A stretch of 6,474 nt of DNA, taken from an uncultured Campylobacter sp. (GTDB taxonomy: Bacteria; Campylobacterota; Campylobacteria; Campylobacterales; Campylobacteraceae). Location: assembly GCA_949294425.1 (NCBI GenBank), contig CASFHJ010000271.1, forward strand, positions 1 to 6,474, read 5' to 3'. Of this stretch, positions 1-6,474 are shown piece after piece (within the stretch, counting starts at the first letter, position 1; the number at the start of each line of letters is the position of its first letter). A program made the position numbers and the translations under genes. The notes beneath the pieces are model-generated. The model ran no database searches. It saw nothing but the letters and a program-made list of their open reading frames with translations, and had not been told where the DNA came from.

Positions 1-1567
<1,567 letters not shown>

Positions 1568-1609
1568 TTTGACTTCCTTTCTAAAAAATTTAAGTTTTGT
1601 TTATGAAAT

Positions 1610-1633
1610 CAAACTAGATAAAGTTTTAGTTTG
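1610..1633. promoter_or_regulatory. Inverted repeat just downstream of the groESL start point (candidate operator or leader hairpin)
   Basis: A perfect 7-bp inverted repeat, CAAACTA (1610-1616) and TAGTTTG (1627-1633), is separated by 10 bp. It sits immediately after the predicted groES transcription start, where a repressor would block a strong promoter and where CIRCE operators of HrcA often lie. The sequence does not match CIRCE (TTAGCACTC-N9-GAGTGCTAA) or the HspR HAIR element. In RNA it could form a 7-bp hairpin at the 5' end of the groESL message. The role is inference. Confidence 0.5.
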
Positions 1634-1641
1634 CGGTAAAA

Positions 1642-1670
1642 ATTATATCAAGGAAAATGAATTTTGTCAA
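1642..1670 (-). promoter_or_regulatory. Sigma-70 promoter of the groES-groEL operon
   Basis: Read on the minus strand, TTGACA (1670-1665) is followed by exactly 17 bases and then TATAAT (1647-1642). Both hexamers match the sigma-70 consensus perfectly. Transcription should begin near 1635, leaving a leader of about 68 nt before the groES start. Campylobacter housekeeping promoters usually lack a recognisable -35 box, so this one is expected to be unusually strong, as suits an abundant chaperonin. The start point itself is inferred. Confidence 0.85.
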
Positions 1671-1688
1671 TACTTTAAGTAAAAATAT

Positions 1689-1725
1689 TTATAAAACTTT
1701 AGCTTAATAGACTAAAGTTTTATAA
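1689..1725. repeat. 14-bp perfect inverted repeat with 9-bp spacer over the AsmA-like promoter
   Basis: The arms TTATAAAACTTTAG (1689-1702) and CTAAAGTTTTATAA (1712-1725) are perfectly complementary around a 9-bp spacer. No gene reads into this spot from either side, so a terminator is unlikely. The right arm covers five of the six -10 bases of the AsmA-like gene, and the left arm lies where its -35 would be. That placement suits an operator. It lies about 19 bp upstream of the groES -35 box, so a bound protein could affect both directions. Confidence 0.6.
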
Positions 1726-1726
1726 T
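1721..1726 (+). promoter_or_regulatory. -10 element of the AsmA-like gene
   Basis: TATAAT sits 21 bp before the start codon of the AsmA-like gene. There is no good -35 hexamer at the expected distance (CTTTAG/TTTAGC around 1697-1703), which is normal for Campylobacter sigma-70 promoters. Transcription would begin near 1733, giving a leader of about 15 nt. The element overlaps the right arm of the 14-bp inverted repeat. Confidence 0.55.
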
Positions 1727-1747
1727 ATAAAACATGAAAGGTTTAGA

Positions 1748-4045
1748 ATGAAAAAAATTTTGTATTGGATTTTAGGTGTGATTGTGGTGCTTCTTATAGC
1801 ATTGTATATAGCTTTGTTTACGCCTATTGGAAATAAAGCTTTAGCGTCCATACTGCAGTCTCAGTTACGTTCAATCAGCTCCCTAGATATAAATGTAAGT
1901 AAATTTGAGCTTAGTCCAAGTAAACTAGATACAGAGCTTGATATAGCAAATATGGCTAAATTTAAGCTCGATGGAAACTTGAGTCTGTTTAGCTTAGGCT
2001 TTGATTTAAAATATTTACTAAGTCTAAAACAAGAATATCTACAAAACAATAATATAAATAGCAAAAAAGACCTAAGTTTTGGGGGAGATATTTTCGGCTC
2101 TGCCTTTGATTTTAACGCAAGTGGTAGAGGGTATTTATTTGGCTCTAATGTGGAATTAGACGCCAAAATACTTGACTTTGCACCTGCTAACATAGCTCTA
2201 AATGCAAATGGTATTAAAATAGAAGAGCTTTTAGAGCTTTTATCTAAACCAAAATACGCGGAGGGAATTTTAAATATCAATGCAAATATATCAAGCAAAG
2301 AAAGCAAACCTTATGGAAATGCACTAATAAATCTTTATACTAAGTCTATCAACTATGCACTAGTTCAAAAAGATTTTAATATTAGCCTAGCAAAAAATTC
2401 AGAAATAAATGTTGATATAAATGCTCTCATAGAAAATGATAAAATCCTAGCTAAAACCCAGATTTTAAACCCTTATATGGAATTTATAGCAAAGGAAAGT
2501 ATTTTTGATTTAAGCAAACAAAATATACAAAGCGATTTTAGCTTAAATTTAAAAGATTTAAGCAAGATAGAGGGCTTGGTAAAAAGCACTTTAGCAGGAA
2601 GAGCTATTTTAGATGGGAATTTAAGTTTTGATATTTTAAATTCTAGTTTAAAAGACTTAGCTGCCAAGATAAATGGCTCACAAATCGCTTTTGCAAATTT
2701 AAGTGGAGTTGAGCTAGATTTAAGAGCAAGGGCAAGAGGGGATAAAGAGCAGATAAACTACAATGCTACCTTAAACTCAAACATAGCTGAAATAACAAAG
2801 GCTGATGGATATTATAAACTCTCAAACAAAGAACTTAGCATAGAAACAAAGGCTATAGTAAGTGATTTATCTAAAATTCAAAAAGATATGAGTGGAGAGG
2901 TTTTAGCTGATGCAAAAGCTAAACTAAGCGGCTCTTTAATTAAGGAACTAGATGCAAATGTAAATCTAGCAGGAGGCACTATAAATGCAAAGTCTCAAGG
3001 ACAAAGCCTTGATATACTCATAGACAAGCTAGATCTAGCAAAGGCACTGGTACTGGCAGGACAGCCAAATTATCTAAACGGCTTTTTAAATGCCAAAGCA
3101 CACTTAAGCTCTCTTGATTTTACAAATCTTAACGGGAATTACGAGGCAAAGGCTAGTGGAAGCTTTGGAGAGGAAGCGCTTTCTAAAATGCTTTCTAAAA
3201 ACTTCCCTGCAAATACAAAATATGATTTTTCCATAAATGGAAAGATAAATAACAATATCTTAAGCTTTCTAGCCTCCTTAAAAAGCGATCTTGCAAATCT
3301 TGATAGTTTTAAGGGCGAATTTGATATAAACAAGGCTATATTAAAATCAAACTATGTCTTTGATATTTACGATCTTTCAAGGCTTGGCTTTTTGGCAGAA
3401 AAGAATTTTAAGGGTCAGGCTAAATTTGAAGGCAGCGTGAGCATGGATAAGAGCTTAGGCGCTACTATAAATAGTTCAAATTTATTTGGAGGAAAGCTAA
3501 ATGGTGTGCTTGCTAACAATAACTTAAAAGCCGATATTTCTAACATTGATTTTTCAAATATGATGCAAAGCCTTGATATGCCAGATTATTACGAGGGCAA
3601 GGCTAATCTTGATCTAAGCTACAATCTTTTAAGCTCAAACGGCTTAGTAAATGCAGATCTTAACAATGGAAAGCTAAAAAATGTAGGTCTTATAAAAACT
3701 ATACAAAGCCTTACAAAAAGCGATCTTACAAAGGATTCTTTCAATGAGGCAAAGGCTGTGGCAAGACTAAGTAAAAATGCTATAGCTTTAAACATAAATT
3801 TAAAATCACCTAGAATTAATATAGCTGTAGAAAATGGTGCTGTAAATACCCAAAATTCTACACTAAACATACCTTTTAGCATAGGAATTGATAAGGCGAA
3901 TTTTAAGGGAAGTATAAAGGGTAGCACGGATAATCCTAGCGTTAATATAGACCTTGCTTCAGCGTTAAAATCAGCAGCTGATAAATTTTTAAAAGGAGAT
4001 GATGCACAAAATGTAAACAAGCTTTTAGATAAGCTTTTTAAGTAA
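1748..4045 (+). CDS. AsmA/TamB-like periplasmic protein, membrane-anchored
   Basis: The gene encodes 765 residues with one N-terminal membrane segment (about residues 4-24) after a short MKK cytoplasmic end, leaving some 740 residues in the periplasm. The rest is rich in alternating hydrophobic/polar strands with many Asn, Ser, Lys and Leu. This is the pattern of AsmA/TamB/YhdP proteins, which form long lipid-carrying beta-grooves between the two membranes. The C-terminal part (about 595-740: a short helix, G-x-A-N-L-D-L, then GLVNADLNNGKLKNVGL and paired strands ending in GSIKGSTDNPSVNID) resembles the AsmA C-terminal region. A module of the form P-x-Y-x-x-G followed by a hydrophobic strand and SS recurs at 168, 440 and 612. 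The start is supported by GAAAGG at 1736-1741, 6 bases upstream. I recall a similar 'periplasmic protein' gene beside groES in C. jejuni (Cj1219c). Family placement is likely; the transported substrate is unknown. Confidence 0.8.
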   Translation: MKKILYWILGVIVVLLIALYIALFTPIGNKALASILQSQLRSISSLDINVSKFELSPSKLDTELDIANMAKFKLDGNLSLFSLGFDLKYLLSLKQEYLQNNNINSKKDLSFGGDIFGSAFDFNASGRGYLFGSNVELDAKILDFAPANIALNANGIKIEELLELLSKPKYAEGILNINANISSKESKPYGNALINLYTKSINYALVQKDFNISLAKNSEINVDINALIENDKILAKTQILNPYMEFIAKESIFDLSKQNIQSDFSLNLKDLSKIEGLVKSTLAGRAILDGNLSFDILNSSLKDLAAKINGSQIAFANLSGVELDLRARARGDKEQINYNATLNSNIAEITKADGYYKLSNKELSIETKAIVSDLSKIQKDMSGEVLADAKAKLSGSLIKELDANVNLAGGTINAKSQGQSLDILIDKLDLAKALVLAGQPNYLNGFLNAKAHLSSLDFTNLNGNYEAKASGSFGEEALSKMLSKNFPANTKYDFSINGKINNNILSFLASLKSDLANLDSFKGEFDINKAILKSNYVFDIYDLSRLGFLAEKNFKGQAKFEGSVSMDKSLGATINSSNLFGGKLNGVLANNNLKADISNIDFSNMMQSLDMPDYYEGKANLDLSYNLLSSNGLVNADLNNGKLKNVGLIKTIQSLTKSDLTKDSFNEAKAVARLSKNAIALNINLKSPRINIAVENGAVNTQNSTLNIPFSIGIDKANFKGSIKGSTDNPSVNIDLASALKSAADKFLKGDDAQNVNKLLDKLFK

Positions 4046-4052
4046 GTTAAAT

Positions 4053-4079
4053 GGGCGTGAAAAACTAATTTTCATGCCC
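4053..4079. terminator. Hairpin between convergent genes, possible bidirectional terminator
   Basis: GGGCGTGAAAA (4053-4063) pairs with TTTTCATGCCC (4069-4079) in an 11-bp stem with one G-T wobble and a 5-base loop. It lies in the 55-bp gap between the ends of the AsmA-like gene (plus) and the aldo/keto reductase gene (minus), where a shared terminator is expected. The T run after the stem is weak on both strands (only TT on plus, ATTTAACTTACTT on minus), so termination efficiency is uncertain. Confidence 0.6.
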
Positions 4080-4100
4080 TTAAAATTTAAAAAGTAAAAT

Positions 4101-5000
4101 TTAATAGCCCCAAGAAAAAGAGCTTTTATTTTTATCTAACTTTGAAATTTTAGCCATATCCTCATCATCAAGCTTAAAATCAAAAATATTTATATTTTGT
4201 CTCATATGTTCTATTTTAGAGCTTTTTGGTATGGCTATGATACCTTGCTGGATTAAAAATCTAAGACTTACTTGTGCTACTGATCTTGAGTGTTTTACAG
4301 CTATTTCTTGCAGGGTTTTATTAGAAAAAATTCCATCTCTACCGCTTACAAAGGGAGAATAAGACTGAAGCAAGGTTTTATAAGGCTTCATGCTTTGTAT
4401 TAAGGTTTTTTGCTGATAAAAAGGGTGAGTTTCGCACTGATTTATCATAGGTATTATCTTGCAAGTTTTTACAAAATCAAGATAAACAGGGGAAGAAAAA
4501 TTTGAAATTCCTATGGATTTTAATAGTCCCTCCTCGTAAAATTCCTCCATAGCCCTATACATTTCCTTGCTTTGTCCATATGGCTCATGAATCAAAAGCA
4601 AGTCTATATAATCAAGCCCCAAATTTTTCAAGCTTTTTTCTATGGCTTTTTTCGTTTCATCATAACTCATAGAATGTGATAGCTTAGTTTCTATAAAAAA
4701 ATCCTCTCTTTTTACTCCACTTTGCCTAAGAGCCTCGCCCACTTCTTTTTCATTTCCATACATTTGTGCTGTATCTATGAGGCGGTATCCTACATTTATA
4801 GCATCTAAGATGGTCTTGCTATCTCTTATGCTATAAGTTCCGTATCCTAAAATTGGCATTTTAATACCATTGTGTAGTGTAAGGTATTGCATCTTAAAGC
4901 CTTTCTGTGCTAATAATTTCGTAGCGCTAAAGCTAACTAAAAAACCTGCCGCACAAAAGAGCTTGGCACCTGTTTTTAAAAATTCTCTTCTTTTTTCCAT
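4101..5000 (-). CDS. Aldo/keto reductase with N-terminal twin-arginine-type signal
   Basis: This is an NAD(P)H-dependent reductase of aldehydes or ketones, folded as a TIM barrel. The full AKR catalytic tetrad is visible: Asp76 (RLIDTA), Tyr81 (MYGNE), Lys106 (ETKL) and His138 (LIHEP). The AKR signature GYRLIDTAQMYGNEKEVGEAL starts at residue 71, and the cofactor-binding IPKSSKIEHMRQN is at 257-269. The closest family type is the 2,5-diketo-D-gluconate reductase-like (AKR5) group. Ahead of the barrel sits KRREFLK (residues 3-9) plus a hydrophobic stretch (14-26), which looks like a Tat export signal; no clear AxA cleavage site is seen. The ATG at 5000 has AGGAGG at 5005-5010, 4 bases upstream. 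A second ATG (codon 37, 4892-4890), also well spaced behind AAAGG, would give the usual cytoplasmic form. The gene follows aroC by 51 bp on the same strand. The substrate is unknown. Confidence 0.92.
   Translation of the reverse strand: MEKRREFLKTGAKLFCAAGFLVSFSATKLLAQKGFKMQYLTLHNGIKMPILGYGTYSIRDSKTILDAINVGYRLIDTAQMYGNEKEVGEALRQSGVKREDFFIETKLSHSMSYDETKKAIEKSLKNLGLDYIDLLLIHEPYGQSKEMYRAMEEFYEEGLLKSIGISNFSSPVYLDFVKTCKIIPMINQCETHPFYQQKTLIQSMKPYKTLLQSYSPFVSGRDGIFSNKTLQEIAVKHSRSVAQVSLRFLIQQGIIAIPKSSKIEHMRQNINIFDFKLDDEDMAKISKLDKNKSSFSWGY
4890..4904 (-). promoter_or_regulatory. Internal ribosome site and alternative ATG of the aldo/keto reductase gene
   Basis: On the minus strand AAAGG (4904-4900) is followed by 7 bases and ATG (4892-4890), in frame at codon 37. 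The protein from this ATG begins MQYLTLHNGIKMP, which is where cytoplasmic AKR proteins normally begin. Starting here removes the twin-arginine segment. Both starts look usable, so the choice between an exported form, a cytoplasmic form, or both cannot be settled from the sequence. Confidence 0.5.
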
Positions 5001-5024
5001 AAGCCCTCCTAAAATATTTTAAAA

Positions 5025-5055
5025 ATTATAAAAGATTAGAGCTAGTCTAAGTCAA
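5025..5055 (-). promoter_or_regulatory. Candidate promoter of the aldo/keto reductase gene
   Basis: On the minus strand TATAAT (5030-5025) stands 24 bp before the reductase ATG. TTGACT (5055-5050) lies upstream, overlapping the aroC stop codon, with a 19-bp spacer that is longer than ideal. Campylobacter promoters tolerate a poor -35, so the -10 alone may suffice. The gene may also be read through from rnc-aroC. Confidence 0.45.
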
Positions 5056-5067
5056 GATCTTTTATAA
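5026..5067. repeat. 11-bp inverted repeat at the aroC end / reductase promoter
   Basis: TTATAAAAGAT (5026-5036) and ATCTTTTATAA (5057-5067) are perfectly complementary. The 20 bp between them hold a second small stem, TAGA (5037-5040) with TCTA (5046-5049). Read on the minus strand, the structure starts in the last aroC codons, spans the stop and is followed by five T, so it may act as a weak AT-rich terminator for aroC. It also overlaps the reductase -10, so an operator role is equally possible. Confidence 0.45.
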
Positions 5068-6143
5068 ATTTTTTTTATAAAATCTAATCTTGAAGCTAAA
5101 TTTAAAAGCAAGGCATCAGCTAAAACCAGTCTTAACATCGCAGTGCAAAGCACAGAGCCTCTCACCGCAACACAAGGGTCATGCCTGCCTTTTATGAGGC
5201 ATTTTACGGCTTGAGACTTTGTATTTATGCTATCTTGTTCTAAAAAGATAGATGGTGTGGGCTTAAAATGCGTTTTTATCTCTATGCTATCTCCGTTACT
5301 AATACCTCCTAAAATTCCTCCTGCATTATTACTTAAAAAACCCTTAGTGCTAATAGCATCATTTGCCAAGCTTCCTCTCATCTTGCTTGAGCTTATCCCA
5401 CTTCCTATCTCTACAGCTTTTACCGCATTTATACCCATTAAGGCATGGGCTATCTTGCTATCTAACTTATCATAAAGAGGCTCTCCAAGCCCTATAGGCA
5501 CATTTTTAATCCTAGAAAAAACCTCGCCTCCAACGCTATCCTTAGAATTTCTAGCCTTTAAAATTTCATTCTTTAAGCTAGGTTCTAAATCCTTATCAAG
5601 ACAAAAAATTTCACTTTGCTTTGCAAAATCAAAGTCTAAATCCTCATTTTTAAGAGTAGATTTTACAGAACCAACAGCTAAAATCCCGCTTTCAAGCTCT
5701 ATGTCAAATTCTCTTAAAAGCATGAAAGCTACAGCTCCTGCTGCCACTCTTGCCACGCTTTCTCTAGCGCTTGCCCTGCCCCCTCCTTTGTAATCTCTTA
5801 TGCCATACTTATGAAAATACGTAAAATCAGCATGTGAGGGACGAAAAATATCTTTTATATTTTCATAATCCTTTGAGTGTTGATTCTCGTTAAAAACAAG
5901 TATAGCTATGGGAGTTCCTGTGGTGTAGCCTTCAAATACCCCACTTAAAACCTCAGCCCTATCAGCTTCCTTTCTTTGAGTGCTAAATTTATTCTGTCCG
6001 GGCTTTCTTTTATCAAGCTCACCTTGCAAAAACTCATAATCAAATTTTACTCCAGCTGGCATGCCATCAATGACGCAACCAAGTGCTTTTCCATGACTTT
6101 CTCCAAAACTTGTAAATCTAAAAACATTTCCAAAGCTATTCAT
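5052..6143 (-). CDS. aroC: Chorismate synthase
   Basis: AroC catalyses the last shikimate-pathway step, converting 5-enolpyruvylshikimate-3-phosphate to chorismate, the precursor of aromatic amino acids and folate. It needs reduced FMN and acts as a cytoplasmic tetramer. The 363-residue length matches the family (E. coli 361). All three family signatures are visible: GESHGKALG (residues 14-22, with His17), GGGRASARES (120-129) and RHDPC (320-324). RPSHADFTY (101-109) supplies the second active-site His. The ATG at 6143 overlaps the rnc stop in ATGA, with AGGA at 6149-6152, 5 bases upstream, so translation is probably coupled to rnc. The C-terminus is Lys-rich and coded by an A8 run (5069-5076 on the complement). 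The protein appears intact and functional. Confidence 0.98.
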   Translation of the reverse strand: MNSFGNVFRFTSFGESHGKALGCVIDGMPAGVKFDYEFLQGELDKRKPGQNKFSTQRKEADRAEVLSGVFEGYTTGTPIAILVFNENQHSKDYENIKDIFRPSHADFTYFHKYGIRDYKGGGRASARESVARVAAGAVAFMLLREFDIELESGILAVGSVKSTLKNEDLDFDFAKQSEIFCLDKDLEPSLKNEILKARNSKDSVGGEVFSRIKNVPIGLGEPLYDKLDSKIAHALMGINAVKAVEIGSGISSSKMRGSLANDAISTKGFLSNNAGGILGGISNGDSIEIKTHFKPTPSIFLEQDSINTKSQAVKCLIKGRHDPCVAVRGSVLCTAMLRLVLADALLLNLASRLDFIKKIYKRS

Positions 6144-6152
6144 AATAATCCT
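6140..6152 (-). promoter_or_regulatory. rnc/aroC overlap and aroC ribosome site
   Basis: The aroC ATG (6143-6141) and the rnc TGA (6142-6140) share the tetranucleotide ATGA. AGGA (6152-6149) lies 5 bases before the ATG, inside the last rnc codons. This is the classic arrangement for translational coupling and fixes the aroC start. Confidence 0.8.
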
Positions 6153-6474
6153 AATTTTTTAAGAGTAATCCTAGCAGCCATTTGCTGTGCCTCTTTTTTT
6201 GTGCTTGAAACAGCCCTTGCAATCTCTTTACCCTCTAATTCAAGTGCTATTTCAAAGTTTTTCTTATGATCTGGTCCAAAGGATCTTAAGGTGGTGTATT
6301 TAGGAGTTTGAGCCATGGTGGCTTGGGTGTATTCTTGAAGCTGGGTTTTGTAGTCTTTGCATAGATTAAAGCTTATATCTGGGAAATTTTTTTCTATCAA
6401 TGCCAAAGAAATTTCTCTCGCCTTTTCAAAACCACTTTCTAAAAATATAGCACCTATAATAGCCTCAAAAGCAT
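6140..6474 (-). CDS. rnc: Ribonuclease III, partial (N-terminal half outside window)
   Basis: RNase III cuts double-stranded RNA, matures ribosomal RNA precursors and processes some messages and antisense pairs. About 110 C-terminal codons are visible of a protein usually near 225 residues; the frame is open to the right edge. It begins with AFEAIIGAIFLESGF, the last conserved block of the catalytic domain, whose Glu in FEA is a metal-binding active-site residue. A linker follows, then the double-stranded RNA-binding domain: DYKTQLQEYTQ, TPKYTTLRSFGPDHKKNFEIALELEGKE split by a short turn, and the closing helix STKKEAQQMAARITLKKL. No start can be assigned here; a TTG at 6406 is only an internal Leu codon. 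Gene order rnc-aroC matches what I recall for C. jejuni. Confidence 0.96.
   Translation of the reverse strand, partial: AFEAIIGAIFLESGFEKAREISLALIEKNFPDISFNLCKDYKTQLQEYTQATMAQTPKYTTLRSFGPDHKKNFEIALELEGKEIARAVSSTKKEAQQMAARITLKKLGLL

Noticed and set aside
1568..1747. CIRCE or HAIR heat-shock operator upstream of groES
   Set aside because: Neither TTAGCACTC-N9-GAGTGCTAA nor CTTGAGT-N7-ACTCAAG is present on either strand. The 9-bp spacer of the 14-bp repeat matches CIRCE geometry only, not its sequence.
1861..2307. 148-codon open frame on the minus strand inside the AsmA-like gene
   Set aside because: It is antisense to a well-supported gene, has an unlikely Ser/Leu/Lys-rich composition and no recognisable domain.
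3619..4020. 133-codon open frame on the minus strand at the end of the AsmA-like gene
   Set aside because: It is a mirror of the AsmA-like coding frame, with no family resemblance. The hydrophobic look comes from the complement of Asn/Lys-rich codons.
4081..4104. Direct repeat TAAAATTTAA (4081-4090 and 4095-4104) near the reductase stop
   Set aside because: It is short and purely A/T in an AT-rich gap, so chance explains it. There is no sign of a target-site duplication or mobile element.
4905..5000. Lipoprotein signal at Cys16 of the aldo/keto reductase
   Set aside because: The residues before it (K-L-F-C) do not form a lipobox, and the twin-arginine pattern explains the N-terminus better.
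5976..6269. 97-codon plus-strand frame across the aroC/rnc junction
   Set aside because: It lies antisense to two certain genes with intact motifs and shows no domain.
6404..6406. TTG as a start of a short 88-codon protein
   Set aside because: The frame continues upstream to the window edge with the conserved RNase III block AFEAIIGAIFLESG, so this TTG is an internal Leu codon.

Overview
This AT-rich window carries ordinary core genes of an epsilonproteobacterium, most likely a Campylobacter. The main evidence is GroEL, GroES, chorismate synthase and RNase III proteins of recognisable Campylobacter character. Species cannot be settled by eye. Gene density is high, with short intergenic gaps and no mobile element, tRNA, rRNA or CRISPR array.

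Layout, left to right. The left edge cuts groEL (minus strand), which follows groES as a two-gene chaperonin operon. A 180-bp divergent region (1568-1747) separates groES from a 765-codon plus-strand gene for a membrane-anchored, AsmA/TamB-like periplasmic protein, probably an envelope lipid-transport or outer-membrane homeostasis factor. This control region holds an exact consensus sigma-70 promoter for groESL, a -10 for the AsmA-like gene, and two inverted repeats that do not match the CIRCE heat-shock operator. The AsmA-like gene converges on a minus-strand cluster across a 55-bp gap containing a hairpin. That cluster reads rnc (cut by the right edge), aroC, then an aldo/keto reductase gene. 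rnc and aroC overlap by 4 bp. The reductase follows aroC after 51 bp that hold its own promoter candidate and a long inverted repeat.

Functionally the genes are protein folding (GroES/GroEL), envelope biogenesis (AsmA-like), redox chemistry of aldehydes and ketones (aldo/keto reductase), aromatic amino-acid and folate precursor synthesis (AroC) and RNA processing (RNase III). No new multi-gene system is evident. The points most worth a second look are the repeats in the groES/AsmA-like control region, the reductase with an apparent twin-arginine signal plus a second well-placed start that would remove it, and a repeated module within the uncharacterised AsmA-like protein.
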